A DNA stretch of 64,000 bases, taken from positions 248,001 through 312,000 of the forward strand of contig JAIXMQ010000004.1 of the NCBI GenBank assembly GCA_025716855.1, written 5' to 3'. A program made the translations under genes and the position numbers. How positions within the stretch are numbered: position 1 is the first letter of the stretch; every line of letters starts with the position of its first letter. The notes under the pieces are model-generated. The model was not told where the DNA came from. It saw nothing but the letters and a program-made list of their open reading frames with translations, and made no database searches. Below are positions 48,907 to 60,634 of this stretch, piece after piece. The stretch comes from Pilaira anomala (taxonomy: Eukaryota > Mucoromycota > Mucoromycetes > Mucorales > Mucoraceae).

Positions 48907-49427
48907 GTGTAAGATGAGAAAAAGGGAAAAAGGGAAGAGAAAAAGGAAATGGGCTGAGGACGTATTTTCTGAAAAAGAAACCCGTCGTCCATGTTTAAAA
49001 TTCCGTTTATTACGATTATTTACATGATTTTTGTGATACATACAAAAAGCAAGAAAGAATCAAATGGATGATCGGGGTAGCTGATTATAAGAAAGATTAA
49101 TGGACCCTATTAAGTATATAAAAATAGGTGTTTTATACACTTTTGTAATTATGAGAAACAGAGTAAATTAACAATAAGGACAAGTGGATGGCCTGTGCTT
49201 GGACAACATAACTAATAAACAAAACACTTATAGTTGATAGTCTTGTAATGTGATCCTTTGTATCTCATACGATTGTATATCTTAATTTTATAAGAAGAGT
49301 AAATATATATATATATATAGAGCGATACTAATAACAATAGCGATCTGACCAGGGCACATAAAACAAGTAAATGTTGGTATATTTTATTTCATAAAATACA
49401 ATTAATCGTTCTGTCACGATTCTTTTT
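48907..49427. other. Promoter side of the golgin gene
   Basis: It contains TA repeats at 49304-49318. No gene. After this point no intact conserved gene is seen up to the end of the window. Confidence 0.4.
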
Positions 49428-49740
49428 AGTCAAAATCAGATCTCTATTTTGTACTATTTTACAAATTATACTCAATCCCTATTAAATTAAACGAAATCTC
49501 TCTTTAATATAAAAATAATCATATTTTTTATACATATACGCAAGCTAAATATACGTATAAGATGCTGTGACAGTACTATTTCTATCCTACTAAGTCAAAA
49601 TAAGATCTCTATTTTGTACTGCTCTAATTTTCTATAAATTGTATTCAATCCCGATTTAATAAAAAGTAAACTCTCTTTCACTTAAAAAAAATCTTTTATT
49701 ATATTTTGATAGTTCTAATACGTATACTCAAGCTAATGTC
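49428..49740. repeat. Direct tandem duplication, period about 165 bases
   Basis: The word GATCTCTATTTTGTACT and its surroundings occur at 49439 and again at 49604, and both copies continue in parallel to CAAGCTAA (49542 and 49729). The copies are about 75-80 percent alike by eye and are AT-rich. They could be part of a decayed retroelement leader. Confidence 0.6.
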
Positions 49741-49869
49741 ACAGTTAAATTTAAATAAGCTGTGTACCGCATTAATTTAGATATAAAATCATTCCAAAAT
49801 ACAAATCAATAAAGATCATCTTCTTACTACTCTATATTAATTATTATAAGTCCAGTCTGTTAAAATAAC

Positions 49870-51010
49870 TCTGAAAATTGGTAGCACCAAATCAGATTAA
49901 ACAGAAAATTATACGTATTAATAATTTTCATGTAGCATATGGTCATCTTAGTCAAATATCTGTTTATGATCAATTAAAAAGTAGAATTTGGTGGCCAGGT
50001 AACTTCAACAAGATATCAATGATTGGCTAAAATTGTGTCAGTAATGTCAGTTAGCTAGTCGTAATGAAAAAGGAATACATCATTCTCCAATGAAACCTCT
50101 TGATATTCCGCCAGCATTTTTGCGTTGGCATTAGATTCTATAGGTGGATTGCCGACTACAAAAAATAAGAATAGATCAATTCTTGTCGCAGTGGACTATT
50201 CTACTAATTTATTATGCGTGCATTAAAAAATGCTACTGGGGATGAAATAGTCAAATTTATTTATGTAGAAATTGTACTATAAAGTTTGGCAATCCTGTTG
50301 AAATCCTTACTGACCGTGGCACTGACTTTATTTCTAAAGTTTTGAAGCAGTACATGAATAATTTTTGATCAAAGCATATATTTATTTACCAGTGCGTATC
50401 ATCTTAGAAGTAATTCAAAATATGAATGATTAAACTAAAAGTTGTCAAGAATAAGCTTAAAAATATGTCAATGGTGATATGCATAGTTTGGATAAATACA
50501 TTGATACTACCACTTTTGCTTGTAGAATTTGTAAACACACTACTACTGGCTAATGCTCTTTCTTTTTAGTTTATGGCGTACATCCTAGAATACCAGGTGA
50601 TTTTAATCGACCTTATATGAATGATATAACTGAATTTGATGCCAATTTTATTACTGAAGTCGCTCTTACTCGAATCAGAAATCTCCGGGAAACTCGATTT
50701 TTGGAAGAAGAAAACCTATGAGTCCAAGGATTAAAGGACAAAGGAATAAAGAAACACAAAGATTCAACAAAAACGACTTTGTACTATTACGGCACAAATC
50801 AGAAAAGGGATTAGAATACAATTGGAAATGACCTTATCAAATTATCAACTGTAATCCTGATTTAAAAGTATTTCAAATCAAAGAAATTGAAGGCAACGTA
50901 TACAACTTATGGGTTCATACTAACCGATTAAAGCCTTTATCAATTAACAACAACATTATCTCTTCCATCTGGTATATTTCTCGCATGGCAAGAGCAGAGT
51001 TTATATGAAC
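49870..51010 (+). pseudogene. Ty3/Gypsy integrase remnant
   Basis: Plus-strand frames with several stops and shifts read as a retroviral-type integrase: HVAYGHLSQISVYDQL then SRIWWPG (zinc-finger H2C2 region), NCVSN then CQLAS-like remains, NPVEILTDRGTDFISK with the second catalytic Asp region, and later ETRFLEEENL and VYNLWVHTNRLKPL typical of the C-terminal end of Gypsy polyproteins. Stop codons interrupt it in at least six places. Gag, protease and reverse transcriptase are not seen upstream, so only the 3' part survives. Confidence 0.8.
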
Positions 51011-51562
51011 GTAGAATCTTATTTTTTCATTAGTAAGTTCAAGGATAATGAAGTTAGATATTTGTTATGTGTATAATAAAAGAAATATTTTAGGTGTAGC
51101 AGTAGAGTCTTCTTCGATTTAGGTTACACGAGTTCAGACAACGAAGTGGTGTTTGTATTTAGTTACGCCAAGAAGATACCGTGAAAGTGGACCTTTCTAT
51201 TCGCTACAAACCACTTTCCTATAAGATTTCGTACTTTTGTGCCTTGAATTTGCACTAAATAAACATCACTCAAAACGTTGGAAACATTTTTATTGAGAAA
51301 TTAACATAAAAAAAGCGAATAAATAAGGCTTATAAAACCCACAACTTGTCCCTAGTAAAATTTTGGAGGGGTATATAAGAACATGAAAATTATGTACTTG
51401 GTAAGCATGGCTTGAGAGACCTTCCGCCCTTACTTGTGTCGCCCAGCCTGGTTTTAGGTAGAGTTCGCTCAGATATGTCCGGGTAGTGACCCAATGCATA
51501 AAGTTGTGTACAGGCTTTGTGTAGTTGGGACCCTAAACGAAGACCCTAGGAGGTTATTGGGC
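51011..51562 (+). mobile_element. 3' end and LTR-like sequence of the Gypsy element
   Basis: Directly after the integrase remnant, a sequence from about 51095 (starting TGTAGCAGTAG after a purine-rich stretch) to 51562 is repeated, inverted, at 59440-60075. It contains TATATAAG near 51372, which could be the LTR promoter, and AATAAA signals near 51258 and 51319. Homology to the other copy includes 85 bases before the LTR-like start, as expected for the 3' end of an element. Confidence 0.65.
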
Positions 51563-53449
51563 CTCTGAGATATTATTATTGTGAGTTCCTATATCATTTT
51601 ATTTAAATAGATATTACATTTAAAATAAAGTAATCACTTGTATAATCAAATAATCATAATATAAAGAGTATACGTTATAAAAGTTTTAAAAGTGAGTGTA
51701 TAAGCAAATAAAAAAATAAGGAAGCATGCTGCTGGACCTTTCAGAATAAATGTATGCAGCTGTAAAAAAAAGTTCGACTTTTTTATACGTCTGCAAACCG
51801 ACAGAAAAGTTGACTGGAGTGTAGCGTTGCTATCTATCGTCATTATTAACATCAAAAGCAAGAGAGTTTTTTTATAGCTTACAATAAAACTTCAAGATAT
51901 GTACACATATTCCACCATCTTGATTTTTCTAGAAACAACAGTGTCTTCTCTTTTCGAAATTAGAACACAAATAAACAATTTACGAATATCTCTGCTGGAT
52001 AAAAACGACCTTTTTTCACTTCAGTTGGTTTTAGACATGATTTATTTGGAAAATTTTATTGTTAAATGAAGCTATAAGTACCAATGAAGTTGAATTAGGA
52101 GCTTCTGACTTACCGAAGCCTGATTTGGATCTTAAATAAAACGCTAAAAGCGACCTTAAAAAATTAAATTCTATCATTTGTTTTGTTAGTTACTAGGTTT
52201 ATCACTCAGCACATTTTGTTTATGGGAAGTCGCATCGTAAAAACAAAGTAAACAGCTTTTTTTTTTTTTTTTTTTTTTTTTTGAAAAAAGCAACAGAGTT
52301 TATACACCTTTTTCATTAAAGTTTGATATCAAAGAAGCGTGTTTTTGCATTAAGAAATTCTTTCTCTACATGTACTTAACGTGATTTTTTACTTTCCATG
52401 ACTTTTTTTTTTTTTTTTTTTTGTCTTAAAAATTTCGCGTCTCCAAGACCCACAACTTGTCCATACTAAAAAAATAGTGCTCTATATAAAGGCGCAAAAA
52501 TGGAAAAAAAAGCACTTTCAATAATAAAACCTTGTGATTTCCATAAACATCAGCTGCCATAATATTGTAACATACCATAAACATCACCTGCCATAATATT
52601 GTAATTACCATAAAAAACTTAAAAACTTAAAAACTTAATACAAATTAAAACTCACAAAGCTAAATACGGTAAATATCAAAAACTAACTAGAATTTAATTT
52701 GATTACTAAAAGCCTTATACCATAGAAATATAACATAACAAAAACGTCACTATAAAACTTACAAGCTATAAATTACAATATAAACACAACCACTATAAAT
52801 AAATAAATAAATAAAATCCCAATAATTTTTTTATTTTTTATCATTTTAAAATAAACTCTTGCCACATACTACGTCTTTAACTGATTTACTTATGCTGATA
52901 GTTTTACATACGCCGCCTCACTACAAATACTGATTGAACGAGAAAAAAAAACGGATACGTTATATAAAACAACCTTCATGTTTGAAAAAAAAAAGGATTG
53001 AGCTTAAGCCATAGGAAGTTATGGCTCATCATTATCATCTTTAATTGAAAGAGTTCTTCTAAACTAAGATAATAATCATCTTTTATATATATCTTGAATA
53101 TCCTGATGAGTTGTGTTTGAATAAGAAGGACCATCTTTTTGATGGGTTTAAATGAATCTATACCCAATTCCTCCTCTACTTTTGAATATAAACGTTCTAC
53201 TCTTTCGAATTGACCATATATAATTGTGGATCACATCTACTCGATTGGATAACAACGTACATAACTCTTGACTAAAGAGCACCTTGTAATTATTTATATG
53301 GTTGTTATTAGTCTGGATTCCGTTGTTACAGATTTCATTAGTAAATCCACATACTTTTGAATTGACAAGAACTATTTTTTTTATCATAGCAGCGAGATAA
53401 ATGTAAGGAATTTATTTATGCACTTTAATATGTGAGAGACTTTGAATTA

Positions 53450-53503
<54 letters not shown>

Positions 53504-53990
53504 GAAAAGGTATGCAGTGGTGATTTTAAATGAATTCAAGACGGATATGTAGTGTAGAAAGATTAAATTGATGTATACGAATGTTTTCAAAACGGGTAAT
53601 TGTAGCAAATATTTGACCATGATTGAAAGGTACTTTAGAGAAGATAAACCACCAATTATGTCTGTGTAAGGATAGAGCCAAATATGAATTGACATGTAAT
53701 TTTGATATGAAGGCCTCGAGTTTGGGAATTTAAAAGTATAAAAGCTTGCAAGTACTTTATCATAGGCGAGTAAATGAAGAGAGATGTGTAAAAGATGCTT
53801 CCGGATTAGCTAGAGCAGTTATAGTAGCTTTGTTTGATTTTTGATTTTTTAATTTTTTGTTTCTTGTTTTCCTGTTTTGTTTTCTTGTTTTCTTGTTTTT
53901 TTTTTTTTTTTTTTTTTTTTTTTTGACTTTTGACTTTTGACTTTTGACTTTTTGATTATTTTTTCTTGTTTTGTTTCTGTTAAGAGCAAG
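51563..53990. other. Gene-poor AT-rich stretch
   Basis: It contains long T runs (52256-52282, 52404-52422) and an imperfect 28-base duplication, CATAAACATCA-CTGCCATAATATTGTAA, near 52542-52605. Minus-strand frames at 52976-53387 (HNYIWSIRKSRTFIF, then DSFKPIKKMVLLIQ in another phase) look like a frameshifted gene remnant I cannot name. The T run at 53455-53500 is about 45 bases. Confidence 0.35.
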
Positions 53991-54600
53991 GATTATTTCA
54001 AGACATATATATAAGACTAGTAGTCAAGACCATGTTGCCGGATTAAAAAGAGAAAGAGATTACATATCAAATAGTAACCATCACAGCCAACAAAAGAGAC
54101 GTTTGACGGATACATCATGATGAGCAAAAAAGATAAATAAATACCTTTGTAAAATTAAAAGCCATTTCCCAGCTATCTCCTCCCAACGAAACGAAGCCAC
54201 CTCAGATGGATGGAACATCTCTACTAATGGCACTACTATCCCGACTACGGTGCCCATATTGTACTGCGAGTCAGTTAAGAAGCAAGTCAGCAAATAATGG
54301 AATCGGTTATTCGTGGTCAAAAGCTGTTTTCGATAGCCAGTACTGAATCTTTCAATTAAACTATACGTATAGACTATACTAACATTTCACACACCAAACA
54401 GTATCAACCAGACGAAGATCTCTTTACACGTAAAATAGAGTCATCTTGAATCAGACATTCTCCCCATGGCAACAACCGTTGTATTAGACCAACTATGCAA
54501 CATCAAGACAAAAGCTTAGCAACCAAGGAAGAAATAGTCATTTTATACGCAAGGACTTGAAGTAAAATAAGTGTAGAATCATTCTTAAGAACACGTGGGA
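53991..54600 (+). pseudogene. Unidentified gene remnant
   Basis: Three protein-like plus-strand pieces follow one another in different phases: AGLKRERDYISNSNHHS near 54037, PAISSQRNEATSDGWNIST near 54170, and ATTVVLDQLCNIKTKA then LATKEEIVILYART (shifted by one) near 54468-54555. The one-base shift at the TAG inside the last piece argues for decay. I do not recognise the family. Confidence 0.3.
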
Positions 54601-54764
54601 ATATATTAGACAGTTAGCTACTTTCTCCCGTAATAAAGTTATATGTCTTACCACTAATATTATTTATTATGCACATTTCAAAGTTGTTCATTTCTTGATA
54701 CAATATCTTGTATGTCATTAAAGAGGTAGTTGTAAAGAATGTGTATGTTTTATTTGAAGAAAAG

Positions 54765-54795
<31 letters not shown>

Positions 54796-55514
54796 TGCTA
54801 AAATAAACCTGTTTGCGGTCATGTGATGGCGCCCAAAGTTTGTTGAGATTTAAAACATGCATAAATGTATGTCTGTTTCTTATCAGACTTAGTACACCTA
54901 TTTAATATGAGATTCATACACAAAACGTCAATAAAAGTAGAAGAAATATACATATAACACACACAACCATTTATCTTGACATCTTTATTTTTAACTACAT
55001 ATTTGAAATATTTTGTGCGTATTTAACCCATAAAGTTGATACAGAAGAGATAACTAATCCACTTCAAAGAGCTGCTAGCCAATAATATGAATAGAAACCT
55101 AATTTCGACATCACGAGACTACGAAAATTATATAAATACCTGGCCCTTTTTTCATGTTTTAAAGCATATTTACTTGACCTTGACCCAAAAAAAAAAAAAA
55201 AAAATCAAATCATCGAAAATTTGACTTTAAAGCACTTCAATGGCTTCCAACACATAAAAACTTGATGAAAAAGTCACATTAGCATGGAAATTTTCTCTAT
55301 GTAAAAAGAATAGCTAGTTACTTTATTAAGAGGACTTATTAAAGCAAGAGACTTTATAAGTAGAATACAATGGAGAGATAAATATATATATATAAAGGAT
55401 TCTAATATGTAAAGAAATAAAAGTATGAAATATAATAAAATAGTTAAATCAATAGAATTTCTATTATTTTTTATAACAGACAGTTAAGATACACTGCTGT
55501 GTAACAGCGGATTT
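54601..55514. other. AT-rich stretch without gene
   Basis: It contains an A run of about 29 at 54766-54793 and one near 55187-55203, and TA repeats at 55382-55394. Nothing coding supported. Confidence 0.35.
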
Positions 55515-55750
55515 TATAAGATGTCTGCATTTTTTTTATATGCGACTAAAACATTTAAACCGCGCCATCAATTTTTATATCACCAAGCACTAAACAGGAA
55601 TTTTGCCTACTTGTTTCTCTCGCTATTGTGTGATTGTACTGGGTATGTTGCGATGTCCGTATCGCAGAACATTTATAATGCTCTGACATCCCTCAATCAG
55701 CGCTTATTGAAGTGTAATTCTCTAGTTTTATGCTGCTGCAATAGTTTTGG
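55515..55750 (-). pseudogene. Repeat family copy A, C-terminal fragment of unknown protein
   Basis: Read on the minus strand it ends with EGCQSIINVLRYGHRNI and a stop, then a conserved non-coding 3' flank (the GTTTAGTGCTTGGTG region). A stop lies upstream in the same frame. It matches copy B (next entry) and copy C at 61805-62043. Confidence 0.6.
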
Positions 55751-55775
55751 TTCAATCTTCTTAATCTTTCACCTA

Positions 55776-55975
55776 TTTGTTTCCATCGCCATCTTCTTTT
55801 AATTGCCAGGCATATACTCTATTATGTGATTGTATTGATTATGTTGCGCTGTCCGTATCGCAGAACATTCATAATGCTCTGACATGCCTCAATCAGCACT
55901 TCTTGAAGTGTAATACTCTAGTTGCATGCTTTTGCAATAGTGCAGATCTCAACTTTTCTTTTTGCTGCTGTAATT
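55776..55975 (-). pseudogene. Repeat family copy B, tandem to copy A
   Basis: Read on the minus strand it gives ITLQEVLIEACQSIMNVLRYGQRNI and a stop. It lies directly upstream of copy A in the same orientation, so a tandem duplication of at least 250 bases took place. It is interrupted upstream by stops. Confidence 0.6.
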
Positions 55976-57435
55976 AACTTTACTACCGGATGATTCCCGA
56001 CTCCAAAAGTTTACTTTTCGAGGGTTAAGTGTATTACTGTATGAGTTTTATAATATTTTATGCCAGTTTCGTTCCGGGTTTCTTTTGTCGAGTATCATGT
56101 TCTATTGTGGTAAGGAAAGTTGATGTAGTTGATCCTAGACTTCTTTATGAGAACAGACGTGTGTTGGTGATATTGATGCTAATGCTGGTATTGCTAAGGA
56201 ATCCATTCGTTAAACTTGGTTCTGTGAATTCTTTTTGATGCCAAACAATTCACTCATGACTGGTCTTGGTTTATTGAAAGTCAAAGGTAAAAAAAAAAAA
56301 AAAGGGGGGAAGGGGTATTTGTGTTGTTGTGTATATATGATGATGGCAAAGGATATACATGGACATATTTCTTATCACCTTTTTGACCTATCATTTTTTT
56401 AGGATGTAATCTCAATTATCTTTTTTTGCGGGTATCATTTTCTGTTATTGTTCATTTTCCCATCTTTGGTTCAATCTTCCCATTCAGCTTTATTCTATGG
56501 CGGTCTTGGGATAAAACCTGAGGTATCAACTATTGGAAGTGGACACTTGTTATGGCGACTGGTGGTGGGCTATACAGTTTCCGTTTTACGGTGGCAGACC
56601 ATTTGGGATTTTAAAAAGTAATCAATTTTGGGTGTACCCATTGGTAAGTATTGTGTGTTTTCGAGAAAAAAGGAAAGGGAAGATAATAGTTACGCCAATT
56701 GTACGGACTCAATTTTCTGATCCGGCCTTATTCTTTGGCAGTCTTGGGATAAAACCTGAGACATAAACTATCGACAGTGGAAGATGGTTGTGCCAATGAA
56801 AAAAGCCCGATCTTCTTGTGAGTTTCCCTTTTAAAAGGGCTTCTAATACACATTTACTTGGTACAACTTCCTTTTCTCTTTTTCTTTATATATATATTAC
56901 CCTCTCTCTCATTCTTTTCTCATCATGGTTGATTGAACAGGTGTTATAGGTGTAGGTGTAGTTGTAGATGTAGTTGGAGTCATTGTCGATATTATTACTG
57001 GTGCTGATACAAAATTTATTCGTGAAGAGTAGGACTTGGTTCTGTGTATCTCCTTTGGTGACTAGTAGTTCATTCGCGGTAAGACCTGGTTCTATATGTC
57101 GCTTTTGGTGGACTCAAACTTGTTATGTGATCTCATTCTTTGGGGGTATCAAATATCGACGGTGTAAGACAGATACGTCAACGATAACGACTCAATCATC
57201 TTATGTGATCTCCTTGTTGCTAACCATACCCCCTTTTTTTATTTTCATTTTTTTTTTATTTTTTTTTATTTTTTTTTTATTTTTATTTATTTTATATTTA
57301 TTTTTTTGTATTTATATTTATATTAATCTCCCTTTCTTTCTTTAGTATGCTCGATCCAAGAGATGAACTTGAACACTGAGCTCTTAGTAAGGAAGTTTGG
57401 TGAACCAAAGGTGCGTTGATGAAGAAGTTAATGCT
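55976..57435. other. Repeat-rich stretch with internal duplications
   Basis: The phrase CTTGGGATAAAACCTGAG occurs at 56505 and 56743 with similar flanks (TATCAACTATTGGAAGTGG / CATAAACTATCGACAGTGG), and ACTTGGTTCTGTG occurs near 56214 and 57033. A valine-rich short frame (GVGVVVDVVGVIVDI) is seen near 56948. The plus-strand pieces look like a decayed, internally repeated gene, not an intact one. Confidence 0.35.
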
Positions 57436-57561
57436 GGTACTGGTGATAATGATGGTACTGGTGATGATGATGGCACTGATAATAATGCTGGCGCTGGTGA
57501 TAATGCTGGCACTGATGATAATGCTGGCACTGATGATAATGCTGGCACTGATGATAATGCT
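57436..57561. repeat. 18-bp minisatellite, seven units
   Basis: Seven tandem units of GGCACTGATGATAATGCT with small changes. Read in one frame they encode a Gly-Thr-Asp-Asp-Asn-Ala type hexapeptide repeat; the other two plus frames give Met/Leu-rich repeats. The surrounding frame is open for 65 codons only. Confidence 0.9.
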
Positions 57562-58270
57562 GGTGTTACTGTTGTTGTTTTTAATATATCTTAAAAGAAA
57601 GGAGGGCAAACCCTTGTTTTTTTTTCTCAATTTCTTTCTCTACTAAAGATAGGCGTTTCCTCTCTTGGAACTATTGTATTATGGGAAATATTTAAGACAT
57701 TTGAGGTTGCAATTGAAAGACGAGAAACCTAAACAAAAATCAATTGGTGTTGGTGTTAGAGTAAGTGTGGTAAATTTGTTTTTTTACTTATTGAAAAAGA
57801 ATGCCAATAAACTTCTTTTTTGTTTTTGTTTTTGTTTCTAAACTGATTTGAGTTGCTACTACGAGTTGACTGTCTCCTTCCCGTGCGTCGTCCAGGCAGT
57901 TTTATTTATGTGTAATGACACCTTTACCAAACAGACATTAAAGGGATGATAGTGGGTATTATTATAAACTTTAGTAATATGATGACTCGTTATTTTGTTT
58001 GACATTGTCAGTCCATGTTAGTAATGCTATTAGCCTGTAAAGAGTAATGGTCAACTTTTAATGATTCTGCTTTCTGACAAGCGTATTCTGCGTTTGTGGT
58101 AGCTCTTGAGTCGTTCATGGGTGGTTCATGCAGTTTAATCTGCGTGCAACAATAACACGATATACGTATAGCACACGCCCACCTTCCACCCACCCAGTAC
58201 ATAAACTGGCAACAGCCTATAACAACACCTAATCTAAACCTTTCAAGAGAAATTGAGATAGTTTTTATTT
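57562..58270. other. Gene-poor stretch
   Basis: No gene recognised. The minus-strand frame 58008-58202 has no motif. Confidence 0.35.
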
Positions 58271-58296
58271 TTTAAAACACTTGCCCAATTTCGTCC

Positions 58297-59035
58297 ATGA
58301 AAAAAGGTTTAATAAAAAAAAGTTATAAGTGTTTGTTCCCTTTAATAACACTTACTGAAGAACCTAACCTGAACGTGTTCGATGAAATTGAAGATCAAAA
58401 TACGAGAAATGAAGTGATAGCAGCTACTCATAATCAAATTTTTATAAATGAAGTGAAATCCCTCCTGCCTCAGGACTTGACCAAACAAGAACCCTTAACT
58501 AAAGCAGATGAGTTTCCGGATCACCAGGCCTAATTATACCACTGTAGCTATCGTAAAATACTTGAAAAGTACGAGGAATATCGAGTAAGGTTTACTGAAA
58601 CTGCCGCACAAGAAATTGTGGAAGCCTCTGAAAAAAATATCAAGTAGTTCTTTAATTCTCTTACAAGATACAAAATCTGTTCTCACTGCTGCACAAGCAT
58701 CTATCAAAGTGGCAGAAGCTATAGCTTTAGCTGCTGAATCAGTTATTACTGTAGAGCAAAATACAGCTCCTCATTTTCCCTCAAATTCAAAAAGAATTTA
58801 TGTTTCTCTTCTAACAGGATCAGCTATGACTTTCAATGCACAAGCTTACAACACCAATTTCACAACTGTTACTACTTATCAACTCATGTTCTACTATACT
58901 TTCTAATGCTATTCAAGAGATTTTAGACTTGGTTAATGGTTATCATGTTTTCAGATCAACTACAAAACTGATACAAATAAATCCAATAGAAAGAGCCTCT
59001 TTTTCTGCTGCAGAAACTACTATCCACTTTTAAAT
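58297..59035 (+). pseudogene. Remnant of an unknown helical protein
   Basis: Plus-strand frames read NVFDEIEDQNTRNEVIAATH, then after a stop EYRVRFTETAAQEIVEASEKNI, then in another phase SVLTAAQASIKVAEAIALAAES, then LSNAIQEILDLVNGYHVF. Amino acid composition and the Ala/Glu helical pattern suggest one original coiled or helical protein, now broken by at least three shifts or stops. Parts of the end (GAAAGAGC-TTTTTCT) recur near 59188. Family unknown. Confidence 0.45.
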
Positions 59036-59369
59036 AGCTTTTCAATTGATCAAGATAACCTGCTTTTGACTTTCACACTCTTTTTTTTTTTGAATTTCAG
59101 CACAGTGGATTGAAATAAATCTTGATCATGATGTTGAAGTCATCCAAATACGCAATAATAGTTCCAGCCAAGCCATTTTAGTATCATTCGAAAGAGCTTC
59201 TTCTTCTTCAGTAGGACTTACTATTTTCTTTAAAACAGCTTTTGAATTGTTCAAGATAACGTGCTTTGACTTTTTCACATATCTTTTTTTTGAATTTCCG
59301 CAAAGTCCTCTTTTAGTAGTGTGATTTTTTTCATCACCCTTTTACCTTTCTCATTAACAACGTGATGTT

Positions 59370-59370
<1 letters not shown>

Positions 59371-59414
<44 letters not shown>
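59371..59414. repeat. Long A tract
   Basis: About 42 consecutive A directly precede the inverted LTR-like copy. Its exact length may be uncertain. Confidence 0.8.
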
Positions 59415-59415
<1 letters not shown>

Positions 59416-59439
59416 AAAAACTAAACCTTCGGAGGTCAT

Positions 59440-60075
59440 GCCCAATAACCTCCTAGGGTCTTCGTTTAGGGTCCCAACTACACAAAGCCTGTACACAACT
59501 TTATGCAATGGGTCACTACCCGGGCATATCTGAGTGAACTCTACACAAAACCAGGCTGGGCGGCACAAGTTAAGGGTGGAAGGCCTCTCAAGCCATGCTT
59601 ACCACATATGTCATTTTTATGTCCTTATATACCCCTCCAAAATTTTACTATGGACAAGTTGTGGGTTTCATGAACCTTATTTTTTCGGTTTTTTTTTATA
59701 TCTGAATTTCTCAATAAAAATGTTTCCAGTGTTTTGAGCGATGTTTATTTTGTGCAAATTCAATGGCACAAAAGTACAAAATCTTAAAGGAAAGTGGATC
59801 GTAGCGAATAGAAAGGTCCACTTTCACGGTATCTTCTTGGTGTAACTAAAATACAAACACCACTTCTTTGTCTGTACTCGTGTAACCTAAATCGAAGAAG
59901 AAAGTTTTTTTCTGACATTCATCTACTTGTACAAAAAGCTTAATGACACGTATACATTACTGCTACACCTAAAATATTTCGTTTATTATATACATAGCAA
60001 ATATCTAACTTCATTATTCTTGAACTGACTAATAAAAAAATAAGACTCTATGTACATTCATCTAAACTCTGCAAG
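59440..60075 (-). mobile_element. Second, inverted LTR-like copy
   Basis: Reverse complement of 51011-51562 with about 80-85 percent identity by eye, including the TATATAAG box (here in reverse), the CTAGGAGGTTATTGGGC end and the purine-rich stretch before the LTR-like start. It carries an extra insertion of about 60 bases (around 59906-59965) relative to the first copy. No integrase-like sequence is recognisable beyond 60075 on this strand, so it is a truncated or eroded second element. Confidence 0.65.
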
Positions 60076-60634
60076 TGTCAAAATAGTTATGCATGTTTAT
60101 GAGTTTGACTATAGGCACTATTTCTGAAGTGACATATAAACAGGTTTTGCATAGTGTTAAAATTATTCTCTTTAGCGAGTTATTCGATTTGACAAAGGTA
60201 GAGCAAGGGCTTAAAGTAAAAGGAATAATGATGATAAAGGTATGTTCCATACATGTTTTACGCGACCAAGTATCAAATTACTCTATTGAGAACTATGAGA
60301 AACACTTTTTTATTGAGTAGTTAAACAGTTAAATATATTAAGTAGCACTGTACAGTACCAACAAACCAAGCGTTTTTAGCACGACTAATAACTAGTTAGA
60401 TGCTAAAACTAGATTCCGTTTTCGTAAATATATATATATATATATATACTTTCTTCCTGTATTTACGTCAAATAGTACTATATTTATAGCTCTTGTATCC
60501 AAGCCTTTTCTTCTACGGTCAAACACAAATGAAAATAACTTCAAAAAAATGGGGAAAATGGAATAATAAACGTAGATTAATTTAAGAGATGATGACTATA
60601 TCTGATAAAGTTGGTTATTGACAACTAACTACAT

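Noticed and set aside
57298..57646. Ile/Ser- and Met/Leu-rich frames over the minisatellite
   Set aside because: All frames of an 18-bp repeat stay open; this is not evidence for a protein.
59368..59737. Frames on both strands over the LTR-like copy
   Set aside because: They run through the poly-A tract and non-coding LTR-like DNA; the same frames recur in the other copy because the DNA is repeated, not because they are genes.
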